From Piscibacillus halophilus (GTDB taxonomy: Bacteria; Bacillota; Bacilli; Bacillales; Alkalibacillaceae): a DNA stretch of 60,140 nucleotides. Made by a program: the position numbers and the translations under genes. The stretch is taken from the NCBI RefSeq assembly GCF_900110685.1, contig NZ_FOES01000013.1, forward strand, positions 1 to 60,140, read 5' to 3'. Below, piece after piece: positions 24,853 to 32,923 of the stretch (the first letter of the stretch is position 1; the number at the start of each line of letters is the position of its first letter). A model generated the notes under the pieces. That model was not told where the DNA came from. It searched no databases and worked only from the letters and a program-made list of their open reading frames with translations.

Positions 24853-26601
24853 CTATTCAGATATTAAGGGGGCATTTTTAGCAACTTTTATTCCACGTTC
24901 AATTAACGTATTCCACTCTTCATCTAACGTTTTAACGTGATTTAATTCATCAGTCACACGATCTAATAAGGTACAAGAAAGTTTTTTAGCCACTAAGATT
25001 TCAAAAATCTCAATTCTTAACAACCAATCATCATTTGATATAACTTGTAATTCATCTAAAACACGTTCTAATTCAGACTCTGGGTCTGCTATATGACCTT
25101 CACGAACATTGCGTACATCTTGGAATAACTGTTCAAGTGATGTAAGCTCTGGGAGTGCCGGTGTTTCCATTGGTTCAGATTCCACTATTGAGTGGAAAGC
25201 TTCTCCGTCAGCCGCTCCAGCAAAAACAGATACAATATCCGTTCCAACCGCCATATCAAATACTCCCCACTCGGGTTCAAATAATACGTCATCCCCTAAT
25301 GTCACACGACAGTTTTCAAAAGAAACAATAACTACTTTACCATCTTTACGTACCAAATCTTTAACAGTACCTGTAACAACAATGCCGCTTTCAAATTCCA
25401 AAGTCGTTTCTTCACCCACCAAGACACCTTGGGCTTCCAGCTCAGAATCGGTTAAATTTTCTAAGCTTTTGCCTAAGTCTTTTAACTTACCAACCGGTGA
25501 ACCAAAACCATCGGAATGGTAATCTGTACCGTGCCCGGAAAGCTCTTGGTGATCAAACGCGAGGTTTGTTGGACCAGAAGTTTTAATGTAAATGAGATCA
25601 CCGTTTTCATCTGTGATTCGATCAGAGAAAATACCTGTGACTTGAAGACCTGAACTAAACACTGCTGTTGCGACATTCTCTGATTGGATCGCTTTATCCA
25701 AGCTTTCTGTTCCACCCTTCATAAAGGACATTTCTTGAGCAAACTCTTTTAACCCTTCAATGAGTTGCTCAAAACTCTCACAAACGAACAACTGTGGCTG
25801 TGGTTTTGTAATATCAAATGAAGTATTAACCATTTCCTGAACATCAAACGGACGTTTTTCAACTTCAGGACTTAAAATATTACTACCTTCCGCAACAGAC
25901 GATAGTAATCCTGCACCATAGATTTTCGGATCATCGACTGTTCCAATTAGCCCGTACTCAACCGTCCACCAGTATAAACGACCAACTTTTTCAGCTTCTG
26001 AGACTCCTTTAATTGCTACCTCTTTTTCTTTAACATTTTGTTCTGCCGCCTTGATCTCTTCCTCAGTCGCGTCACCTTTTTCCAACAAGTTCGAGTAATG
26101 ACGGACAGCATCGAAATGATCATGTTCTTCTTTAGAGGCAATCGCTTTTTTCCCAATCTCACCGAACATTTTAACGTACTCGGAGTATTTCGGATTACAT
26201 AAAATAGGAGCATGACCAGCCGCTTCATGAATAATATCAGGGGCAGGTGTGTATTGAATATTCTCTAGTTTACGTATTTCTGTTGCAATCGGTAGAACTC
26301 CATTTCCTTGGAATTCAAAGAAAGCAACCCCAGGAATAAATCCATCAATCGTCGAGGCTCCCCAACCGAAAGGAGCTAATGCTTCGTTCATTTCATCCAC
26401 ATTTGGAATCTTCTCAATCGTAATCCCCGAAGCTCTTAAACCATCTGTATAAGCCTCATGAGCAAGATCCTTTAAAGTATGGTGATTCTGCCGCATGACA
26501 TAACGCCAAACCGCATGATTAATGGGTGTATATGTATGATAATGTTGTTCCGCTGTATATTTTTTTAAATGCTTAGGTACTTTTTGAACCGTTAAAGTCA
26601 T
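24853..26601 (-). CDS. phhA: Long-form aromatic amino acid (phenylalanine) 4-hydroxylase
   Basis: A protein of 582 residues. The N-terminal half is the pterin-dependent non-heme iron hydroxylase domain. The iron triad is His125 and His130 in PDIIHEAAGH plus Glu215 in WWTVEYGLIG, and the pterin loop region is FGWGASTIDGFIPG. The C-terminal 300 residues, absent from typical 260-300-residue bacterial enzymes, contain a beta-rich segment (VTGIFSDRITDENGDLIYIKTSGPT, GIVVTGTVKDLVRKDGKVVIVSFENCRV) and an acidic helical tail. It hydroxylates phenylalanine to tyrosine using tetrahydropterin. A pterin dehydratase to recycle the cofactor is encoded at 38212. Start ATG 8 nt after AAAGGA. A c-di-GMP riboswitch lies about 480 nt upstream on the same strand. 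Confidence 0.9.
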   Translation of the reverse strand: MTLTVQKVPKHLKKYTAEQHYHTYTPINHAVWRYVMRQNHHTLKDLAHEAYTDGLRASGITIEKIPNVDEMNEALAPFGWGASTIDGFIPGVAFFEFQGNGVLPIATEIRKLENIQYTPAPDIIHEAAGHAPILCNPKYSEYVKMFGEIGKKAIASKEEHDHFDAVRHYSNLLEKGDATEEEIKAAEQNVKEKEVAIKGVSEAEKVGRLYWWTVEYGLIGTVDDPKIYGAGLLSSVAEGSNILSPEVEKRPFDVQEMVNTSFDITKPQPQLFVCESFEQLIEGLKEFAQEMSFMKGGTESLDKAIQSENVATAVFSSGLQVTGIFSDRITDENGDLIYIKTSGPTNLAFDHQELSGHGTDYHSDGFGSPVGKLKDLGKSLENLTDSELEAQGVLVGEETTLEFESGIVVTGTVKDLVRKDGKVVIVSFENCRVTLGDDVLFEPEWGVFDMAVGTDIVSVFAGAADGEAFHSIVESEPMETPALPELTSLEQLFQDVRNVREGHIADPESELERVLDELQVISNDDWLLRIEIFEILVAKKLSCTLLDRVTDELNHVKTLDEEWNTLIERGIKVAKNAPLISE

Positions 26602-26730
26602 TTGACTCATCCTTTCCATTACTTAATCGCATAAATGCTTAAACGCTTAAACGCTTTTATTTACTAAAGTATTGGTTATTAATTTACACCTGATTCAGAA
26701 AAAAGTCAACCCAAATATTTATTTTGACAT

Positions 26731-26783
26731 AAAAAAAATACGCGCATCGATACTAGTGGGGAGTTCTAGTACCGAGCACGCAT
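26731..26783 (-). terminator. Terminator-like hairpin in the leader upstream of the hydroxylase gene
   Basis: On the minus strand ATGCGTGCTCGGTACTAG pairs with CTAGTATCGATGCGCGTAT (several wobbles, about 18 pairs) around a short loop and is followed by TTTTTTTT. It is the last element of the structured leader and lies about 130 nt before the hydroxylase start. It could be the termination site controlled by the upstream riboswitch. Confidence 0.75.
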
Positions 26784-27083
26784 CTTTTAGCCGCTTCCCG
26801 AACTTACCTGGAGGTAGATTGTCGTCGATATCGACTAAACCTTTTGATAAATACACAACATCAATGGGGTAATGAAGAATTGTGTATACCGATCGATAGG
26901 GTAAAAAATAATGGAACCTATCCCTGAGAGCCATCCATCTACACTCAAGGTAGGAAGGATGCAGATGTCACCTCCATTTCTATTAGATTACCTCGGCAAT
27001 ACCGAATGACGAGGTTAGTGGTAAGATAGGGGCTGTTCATTTCCTACTTAACCGGTCACGTTTTAAGTAAGAATGAATAACCG
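26784..27083 (-). ncRNA. Structured RNA tail behind a c-di-GMP riboswitch, family unknown
   Basis: About 300 nt of unusually structured sequence on the minus strand. A strong hairpin (27035-27051 with 27063-27077, about 15 pairs) comes first. Then come the arms ACCTCG and CGAGGT (26990-27016) and a GGAGGTGA ribosome-like site near 26965. Further arms are TACACAA/TTGTGTA (26850-26885) and the palindrome GTCGATATCGAC (26824-26835). A 9-base segment at 27026-27034 is complementary to the riboswitch P3 strand. An open frame of 71 codons (26934 down to 26719) crosses the region but its ATG has no ribosome site. No known RNA family was recognised. Confidence 0.5.
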
Positions 27084-27195
27084 CTAATCTTACTGCCCTG
27101 ATCTTTCGGTAGCTGGCTGGCATTGTGCATATGCACAGAAGCCCCTATAGCTTTGCGTCACTGGTTTTCACCAGTTTTGCCTTTGTCGAGATTAG
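27084..27195 (-). promoter_or_regulatory. Cyclic di-GMP-I (GEMM-I) riboswitch aptamer
   Basis: On the minus strand P1 is AGATTAG...CTAATCT arranged as a 7-bp closing stem. P2 is ACTGGT-GAAA-ACCAGT with the GNRA tetraloop. It is flanked by the conserved GGCAAAA and GTGACGCAAAGC joining segments. P3 carries an extended stem (TGTGCATATGCACA) and the receptor side GCCAGCCAGCTACCGA. These are the family's invariant parts, including the tetraloop and its receptor. The first gene behind it on this strand is the aromatic amino acid hydroxylase. An EAL-type phosphodiesterase gene lies 12 kb away. Confidence 0.9.
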
Positions 27196-27278
27196 GTCAT
27201 TTGAATATTCTGACTAATCTCTTATTGTTATCATAATTCATTACTTGATTAGTAGAAATCCGTCAAACAACCTAATTT

Positions 27279-27287
27279 TTTGTCGAG
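27279..27287. promoter_or_regulatory. Possible Spo0A box (TTTGTCGAG)
   Basis: Nearly identical to the 0A-box TTTGTCRAA. It lies 84 bp upstream of the riboswitch start on the minus strand and in the gap before the 27597 gene. A second, better copy lies at 27364. A third TTTGTCGAG at 27182 overlaps the riboswitch P1 and is probably chance. Confidence 0.35.
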
Positions 27288-27363
27288 ATTCCTTTATATG
27301 ATACACCATCAAAAATAGAAAATAGGTCAAAAGAAATACCATTTTAATGTTCTTGATTATATT

Positions 27364-27372
27364 TTTGTCGAA
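27364..27372. promoter_or_regulatory. Possible Spo0A box (TTTGTCGAA)
   Basis: A perfect match to the core 0A-box in the AT-rich 400-bp gap (27196-27596). That gap otherwise contains only AT-rich sequence and no gene. It could act on either the leader transcript (minus) or the membrane-protein gene (plus). Confidence 0.4.
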
Positions 27373-27596
27373 AAATTAGAATTAACTCTATAAAAGTAAT
27401 CATTAATAACTATTTAAAAATGTTTCTATTCTATTTCATTTTTTGTCTGTCACATTACAAATTAGACCTTTTGTACTATTCTTCCAAGGGGATTTTAATT
27501 TATTATATTGGATCTATTCAGGATAAAGGAAGGTAGGAACAATAATAGGTGTTTGTTAAGATAATAGAAGACTATTCCATTTGAGAGTGTGATACT

Positions 27597-28946
27597 ATGA
27601 GACGTCTACTTTTTCATTTATACACGAGCTATGTAGCTTTATATATATTCAATCTTTTCCTAAATAACGAAACCGTTATGACAATACAAGGTTGGATTGG
27701 GATATTGGCGCTATTCTTGTCAATTGCTGGGGCTAATCGAACTTATCAGATTATTGGTGTTGTATTTCTCATCGTTTCTGGTGTGATTGCTATTGGGTAT
27801 GAGTTACCTTTTAACGAATTAGTTGGGCATTTCACCTCTATGGGCTTATTATTATCGTTACTCTATCTCATCCCGTTTATTAACCATTACATGATTATTG
27901 GTGGGTATGAACAATCACTTTTTAATATATTGCAGAAAAACACACCTAATTTGGGTAAGTTTTATGTGAAGTCTTATTTAACTAGCTATGCCTTAACCCT
28001 ATTTATCTTTATATCTACTATTCCATTAGTTTACACCCTGGTTAAGGAAAAAACAGCGCACTTAAACGAACGGATCACTCATCAATTAGCGACCAGGGCC
28101 ATTTTAAGACCATTTGCTGCAGCAAATACTTGGAGTCCAATTGAAGTTTATATTGCGATGGTAGTGGCCTTTACCGGATCTTCTTATTTAGCGCTACTTC
28201 CTATTTTGTTCGCTTTTTCAGTCATGATGCTTTTACTTGACACATCACTTGGCTATTTCAAATATCGAAATGTGAATTTAGAACCCGTGGAAGAGGAAGA
28301 TACCCAACAAAACACTAACTATCGCCATCTCCTATCGTTAGCAGGTTTTCTCATTCTTTTTATCGCGACGGCTGCCATTACGCATTTACTGACGGGACTA
28401 GAATTTTTTGATTCAATCATTCTAGTCATCCTTCCATACACGTTTACCTGGGCGATGGTAACGAAGAAGCATCGCACTTTCATTCGTTATACACAAAAAG
28501 TGTGGGGCGATCATATATGGACGATGCAAAACTTTATGATGCTCCTACTTCCAATCGGATTATTCAATGAATTGATCGGTGAAACCCCGTTATTAGAAAT
28601 CGCAATTGAATCGTTCGCCTGGCTTGAACGAACACCATTATTATTATTCATTTTTATCCAGTTGAGTTCAATGGTATTAGCATTCTTCGGCTTTCACCCG
28701 CTCGTAACTCTTAGCCTACAAGGGTTATTCGTCACACCATTTTTAGAGTCTATTAATCCATTAAGTGTATCAGTTGTGATGATTATATCCGTGATCGCTA
28801 ATGACATGACAGGAACCTTCAACATTCCAATCACAATGTTGAATCAATATTTTAAGCGCAATCCATACCAATTGACACTTTGGAATATTGGGTATGCATT
28901 GATTTTTGGAGGAACGGGTGTACTAATCGGATGGATGTTGCTCTAA
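27597..28946 (+). CDS. Polytopic membrane protein, transporter-like, function unknown
   Basis: A protein of 449 residues with about 11-12 hydrophobic helices in two halves separated by an acidic loop (LEPVEEEDTQQNTNY, residues 228-242). Each half ends in a small-residue and proline-containing segment (RPFAAANTWSPIEVYIAMVVAFTGSS; NDMTGTFNIPITMLNQYF), recalling paired re-entrant regions of ion-transporter-superfamily carriers. I do not recognise the family with certainty. It lies 57 bp upstream of the CitS-like kinase in the same direction, so it may belong to the organic-acid regulon. ATG with a weak GAGAG site. Confidence 0.6.
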   Translation: MRRLLFHLYTSYVALYIFNLFLNNETVMTIQGWIGILALFLSIAGANRTYQIIGVVFLIVSGVIAIGYELPFNELVGHFTSMGLLLSLLYLIPFINHYMIIGGYEQSLFNILQKNTPNLGKFYVKSYLTSYALTLFIFISTIPLVYTLVKEKTAHLNERITHQLATRAILRPFAAANTWSPIEVYIAMVVAFTGSSYLALLPILFAFSVMMLLLDTSLGYFKYRNVNLEPVEEEDTQQNTNYRHLLSLAGFLILFIATAAITHLLTGLEFFDSIILVILPYTFTWAMVTKKHRTFIRYTQKVWGDHIWTMQNFMMLLLPIGLFNELIGETPLLEIAIESFAWLERTPLLLFIFIQLSSMVLAFFGFHPLVTLSLQGLFVTPFLESINPLSVSVVMIISVIANDMTGTFNIPITMLNQYFKRNPYQLTLWNIGYALIFGGTGVLIGWMLL

Positions 28947-29003
28947 TTATATAAAAAAATTATAATTATTTTAAAATTTTTCAACAGGAAAGTTAGGGAT
29001 AAG

Positions 29004-30620
29004 ATGCTGAGGCGACTCCTGAGGGTTTCACTACAAACAAAAATTACCGGGCTAGTAATAGGTATTACTTCCTCTTTGATTATATTGCTACTTGGAGTTT
29101 TCGCATACCTTGACATACAACAAATTTACTTAAATAGAGAAGACTTAAGTCTTCAAACAGCGAAGACTCTATCATTTAACCCCGATGTACAAGAGGCTAT
29201 TATTGATCGTGATGAAGACGAGCTTCAACTATTAATCAACCAATACAGTGGTCAGAAAGAGGGAATGTTTGCTGTTATACAAAGTAAGGACGGCCGTTTT
29301 GTATATCATCCGAACGAAGAATTAATTGATGAATATTACCCTTTTGATGATGGTTACATGGCAGTGGTATTTGGTGGATATTATACGATGGAATCTGACG
29401 AATTTATTGGGTCCGCTATCGTAGGAAAGGCCCCTGTCTATTCAAATTCTGAACGCATTATTGGTGTTGTCACAGTCGGTTACTTAAAATCAGAGATCAA
29501 TCAGGCAATTATGAACCGAATTAAAAGCACTCTTTATTTCTCCTTAATTATCTTTTTATTAGGGGTTCTATTAAGTTATCTCCTAGCCAGACATATTCGA
29601 AAAGAAACATTTGGGCTTGAGCCTAGAGAAATAGCAACCCTATATCGCTCACAATCCTCTATTCTAAATTCAATTAGTGAAGGTGTTATAGCCACAGATG
29701 AAAACGGATACATAACGTTAGTAAACGATACAGCCAAAAAACTATTAAACATTAATGAACCATATCATTTACAGGTCATTGATTCGTTGTTACCCGAAAT
29801 CAATTTTCAAGAGATTAAATCATTGTATGCCAGAATTAATAATAAGGAAATTCGTTTTAATCAGCGGGTAATCATTATCAACTTAGTCCCAATCATTGAG
29901 AATAGTAAGCTTATTGGAACTGTAACGACATTCAGAGATAAAACACAAATTACCGAAATGTTATCTACTCTATCAGAAGTAAAAGAGTACTCAGATAACC
30001 TTAGAGCCCAAACACATGAATTTTCCAACAAAATGCATGTCATATCAGGATTAATACAGCTTGAAGAATATGACCAAGTTCGAAAGATGATAAACGAAGA
30101 AATAGTCGATATACAGAACAACAATAAGTTAATTTTTGAACATATACAAGACCCGAAAGTACAAGCCGTGTTATTAGGAAAATTAAGCAAAGCATCTGAA
30201 AAGAAAATCAAGTTTACAGTTGACCCTAATAGCTCTTTAAATGTTTTACCAAATTATATAGATATCTCCCATATTATCACCATTATGGGTAACCTTATTG
30301 ATAATGCTTTTGATGCTGTCGCGCATAAAAAACAACCCGTCGTTTCATTTTTTACTCTAGACATTGGTCAAGATATTATTTTAGAAATTACGGATAATGG
30401 TGACGGAATTAATGAAGACTTAGATTTATTATTTAAAAAAGGCTTCTCAACTAAAGGTACGGGGCAAAGAGGGTTTGGTTTATATAACGTAAAAGAATCT
30501 ATTAATTCTTTAAATGGTAGCATTGAGGTTGAATCTGACGATCATGGAACAACTTTCTCAGTCTTTATACCAAAATTAAAAGGTGGTGTCACAAAAAATG
30601 ATAAAAATTATAGTAGCTGA
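29004..30620 (+). CDS. citS: CitS/DcuS-family sensor histidine kinase
   Basis: A protein of 538 residues. TM1 is near residues 15-36. An extracytoplasmic PDC/CitA-type sensor domain (37-175) contains QTAKTLSFNPDVQEAI and VGKAPVYSNSERIIGVVTVGY. TM2 is 178-196, and a PAS domain spans about 220-320 (ISEGVIATDENGYITLVN). The phosphoacceptor His338 lies in THEFSNKMHVISGLIQLEEY. The HATPase has NLIDNAFDAV, DNGDGI and GFGLYNVKE. Such kinases sense citrate or related di/tricarboxylates outside the cell. The following regulator gene overlaps its end, and transport and catabolic genes follow, so it very likely controls them. Confidence 0.88.
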   Translation: MLRRLLRVSLQTKITGLVIGITSSLIILLLGVFAYLDIQQIYLNREDLSLQTAKTLSFNPDVQEAIIDRDEDELQLLINQYSGQKEGMFAVIQSKDGRFVYHPNEELIDEYYPFDDGYMAVVFGGYYTMESDEFIGSAIVGKAPVYSNSERIIGVVTVGYLKSEINQAIMNRIKSTLYFSLIIFLLGVLLSYLLARHIRKETFGLEPREIATLYRSQSSILNSISEGVIATDENGYITLVNDTAKKLLNINEPYHLQVIDSLLPEINFQEIKSLYARINNKEIRFNQRVIIINLVPIIENSKLIGTVTTFRDKTQITEMLSTLSEVKEYSDNLRAQTHEFSNKMHVISGLIQLEEYDQVRKMINEEIVDIQNNNKLIFEHIQDPKVQAVLLGKLSKASEKKIKFTVDPNSSLNVLPNYIDISHIITIMGNLIDNAFDAVAHKKQPVVSFFTLDIGQDIILEITDNGDGINEDLDLLFKKGFSTKGTGQRGFGLYNVKESINSLNGSIEVESDDHGTTFSVFIPKLKGGVTKNDKNYSS

Positions 30621-31278
30621 AGATGATTTCCGCGTAGCAAATATACATGTGGGGTTTTTAAATAAGATTGATCATGTACAAGTAGTAGGCAAAGCAATGA
30701 ATGGACAAGAAACACTAGAATTAGTGCAATCTACAGATTTTGATCTATTATTTTTAGATATCTATCTACCTGACATACTAGGAACCGAATTAATCGATCA
30801 GTTACGAGAGATTAAACCTGATTTAGATATCATCATGATTACGGCAGCAACTGAAAAGCATTTACTCGAAGATAGTTTAAGAAAAGGGATTGTCAATTAC
30901 ATTATGAAGCCTGCTTCATTAGAAAAATTCCAAGAAGCTATTAATCAGTATTTTAATAGACAATATTTATTAGCCGAGCAAGATCATATCGATGAAGAAT
31001 TATTAAATAAAATCTTTTCTAATCAGACAAATAGTATTCAATCACCCAAACAAAATTCTCTACCAAAAGGAATTGATAAAATTACGCTTGAAAAAGTGAT
31101 AGAACATTTCGATGACAAAAAAGGACCTTGGTCAGCAGATGAAATGGGACAAGCAATAGGTTCATCTAGAACGACAGCACGACGCTACTTAGAGTATTTA
31201 GTTTCCACTGAATATATTAAAGTTGAGCAAGAGTATGGTGTGATCGGTAGGCCAGAAAGAAAGTACTATGCGAAATAA
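30598..31278 (+). CDS. citT: CitT-family response regulator
   Basis: A protein of 226 residues. The receiver domain has the acidic pair AEDDFRVA, phospho-acceptor Asp in LLFLDIYLPDILG, TAATEKH and MKPAS. The C-terminal winged-helix region (WSADEMGQAIGSSRTTARRYLEYLVSTEYIKVEQEYGVIGRPERKYY) matches CitT/DcuR/MalR regulators. Start ATG about 11 nt after AAAGGTGG; the GTG codons upstream lie inside the ribosome site. It overlaps the kinase gene by 23 bp. Expected to activate the tctC promoter just downstream when phosphorylated. Confidence 0.9.
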   Translation: MIKIIVAEDDFRVANIHVGFLNKIDHVQVVGKAMNGQETLELVQSTDFDLLFLDIYLPDILGTELIDQLREIKPDLDIIMITAATEKHLLEDSLRKGIVNYIMKPASLEKFQEAINQYFNRQYLLAEQDHIDEELLNKIFSNQTNSIQSPKQNSLPKGIDKITLEKVIEHFDDKKGPWSADEMGQAIGSSRTTARRYLEYLVSTEYIKVEQEYGVIGRPERKYYAK

Positions 31279-31283
31279 AATCC

Positions 31284-31301
31284 ATGAACAAAATGAACAA
31301 A
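31284..31301 (+). repeat. Tandem ATGAACAAA repeat, possible CitT-like operator
   Basis: Two perfect 9-bp direct repeats, back to back, start 6 bp after the regulator gene and 30 bp before the cre site. Direct repeats upstream of the transported-acid operon are a plausible binding site for the response regulator. Confidence 0.4.
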
Positions 31302-31332
31302 AATAATTTATTGTTGTTAATGGAATAAATTT

Positions 31333-31346
31333 TGAAAACGGTTACA
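31333..31346 (+). promoter_or_regulatory. Catabolite responsive element (cre) before tctC
   Basis: TGAAAACGGTTACA fits the cre consensus TGWAANCGNTNWCA at every position. It lies about 70 bp before the tctC start, so CcpA would shut the organic-acid operon when preferred sugars are present. Confidence 0.85.
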
Positions 31347-31417
31347 AGATGAAATTTTCAAATTATTATGTACCCAGACACTCATTTTCTGAACAAAAAA
31401 TTGAAAGGATGGTTTAT

Positions 31418-32401
31418 GTGAATAAGTATTTATTCTCTTTATTATTAGTTATCGCTGTCGTATTAACAGCTTGTTCTGACACTGGTGGTTCTGATGATGC
31501 ATCTGAATTTCCAACAGACAATATTGAAATAGTAGCACCAGCTTCTCCAGGTGGAGGTTGGGATGGTACGGCTCGTGCCATGCAAAAAATCTTTGACGAT
31601 GAAAATATTATCGAAAAAAACATGAATGTCGTTAACAAACCTGGCGGAGGCGGTGAAGTAGGTTGGCAATATCTAAAAGATCAAGACGCGCATACCTTCG
31701 CCATTAACTCAAGTCTTGTGATCACTAACAATCTATTAGGGCAAAGCGACTTAACTTACAAGGATTTTACACCATTAGCCATTTTAACAACGGAATGGAT
31801 TTCAGTAGCAGTGGCACCTGATTCTGAGTTCGATAATGGAATTGACATATTAGAACAACTTAAGGAAGACCCTACATCACTCAAGATAGCTGTCGCTCCA
31901 AGCCTAGGTAATAACGACCACTTAGCCTTCGTTCAAGCAGCTAAAGAATATGGTGTCGATGTTACTCAACTTGAATTTATGATTTATGAAAGTGGAGGAG
32001 ATGTTGTAACTGCTTTATTAGGTGATCATGTTGATGTTGCAACAATGTCTGTATCGGAAGCTAAAGAACAACATTTAGCAGGTAAATTAAAAATGGTAGC
32101 TGTAGGTTCTAATGAGCCTATTGAAGGACTAGAAGATGTTCAGACTTGGAAAGAACAAGGCATCGATTTAGAATTTCCTCACTGGAGAGGTGTAATGGGA
32201 CCTCCAGACATGAGTGAAGAAGAAATTGCTTATTGGGATGAGACCATTTCAACACTTGTAGAAACAGAAGCTTGGCAAGAATTATTAGTCAATAACGAAT
32301 GGGAATCTTACTACATGAATAGTGAAGAAGCTACTGAATTCTTAGAAGAACAAACTGAAAACTATAATCAGCTACTTAAAGATGCAGGTTTAATTGACTA
32401 G
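31418..32401 (+). CDS. tctC: Tripartite tricarboxylate transporter, binding lipoprotein TctC
   Basis: A lipoprotein of 327 residues, with signal sequence and lipobox VVLTAC. The Bug/TctC periplasmic-type domain follows (NIEIVAPASPGGGWDGTARAMQKIF, NKPGGGGEVGWQYL, LGNNDHLAFVQAAKEYGVD). It binds citrate-like acids outside the membrane and hands them to TctB/TctA. The GTG at 31418 is chosen because GAAAGGA lies 8 nt before it and the signal sequence then begins correctly; a longer reading would put 23 extra residues before it. A hairpin follows the gene. Confidence 0.88.
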   Translation: MNKYLFSLLLVIAVVLTACSDTGGSDDASEFPTDNIEIVAPASPGGGWDGTARAMQKIFDDENIIEKNMNVVNKPGGGGEVGWQYLKDQDAHTFAINSSLVITNNLLGQSDLTYKDFTPLAILTTEWISVAVAPDSEFDNGIDILEQLKEDPTSLKIAVAPSLGNNDHLAFVQAAKEYGVDVTQLEFMIYESGGDVVTALLGDHVDVATMSVSEAKEQHLAGKLKMVAVGSNEPIEGLEDVQTWKEQGIDLEFPHWRGVMGPPDMSEEEIAYWDETISTLVETEAWQELLVNNEWESYYMNSEEATEFLEEQTENYNQLLKDAGLID

Positions 32402-32411
32402 TAGACTAGTA

Positions 32412-32442
32412 GGAATAAATCCACATGAAGTGGATTTATTCC
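32412..32442 (+). terminator. Hairpin between tctC and tctB
   Basis: A perfect 13-bp stem GGAATAAATCCAC with GTGGATTTATTCC around a 5-nt loop, followed by AATTTTAT. As after pstS, this would raise expression of the binding protein relative to the membrane subunits, by partial termination or 3' end protection. Confidence 0.75.
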
Positions 32443-32464
32443 AATTTTATAAGGGGTGTTTATA

Positions 32465-32908
32465 TTGGTTCGTTTAGCAATGCCTTTATTTTTTATCATT
32501 ACGAGCATTGTTTATTTAATACTGACATTTGACTTAACAAAATCAAGAACGGGTGATCCGAATGCCCCACTATACTTCCCAGCTATCATTGGTATTTTCT
32601 TGTTAATTATGGGAATCATTTATTTCTTCCAAGAATGGAAGAAACGCTCCGAAGCTGTGGAAGAATTTAAAGGGTTAATTCAAGGTCGAACCCCCGTCTT
32701 AATCATTTCAAGCTTAGTATTGATTTTTATTTATACATTTCTATTTGAAAGAATAGGCTTTTTATTTTCTACAATGATTTTCCTTGGCGGATTATTATTT
32801 GTTGTTAATGGAATACAAAAATGGCTTCAAAACATTTTAATATCAGTTATTTTCTCATTTGTAACTTGGTATTCTTTTTCAGAATTATTAAATGTTAGCT
32901 TACCTTAG
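32465..32908 (+). CDS. tctB: Tripartite tricarboxylate transporter, small membrane subunit TctB
   Basis: A protein of 147 residues with four hydrophobic helices, the usual size and layout of TctB (GDPNAPLYFPAIIGIFLLIMGIIYFFQEWKKR between helices 1 and 2). Start is TTG 8 nt after AAGGGG. It forms the membrane complex with TctA encoded directly downstream. Confidence 0.82.
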   Translation: MVRLAMPLFFIITSIVYLILTFDLTKSRTGDPNAPLYFPAIIGIFLLIMGIIYFFQEWKKRSEAVEEFKGLIQGRTPVLIISSLVLIFIYTFLFERIGFLFSTMIFLGGLLFVVNGIQKWLQNILISVIFSFVTWYSFSELLNVSLP

Positions 32909-32923
32909 TGAGGAGAATTATTT

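Noticed and set aside
26672-26872. Plus-strand 66-codon ORF in the structured leader region
   Set aside because: It lies antisense to the terminator and hairpins of the riboswitch leader and has no ribosome site. The RNA structure on the minus strand explains the sequence better.
27182-27190. Third Spo0A-like box TTTGTCGAG
   Set aside because: It falls at the 5' end of the riboswitch P1/P2 region, where the sequence is constrained by RNA structure, so it is probably coincidental.
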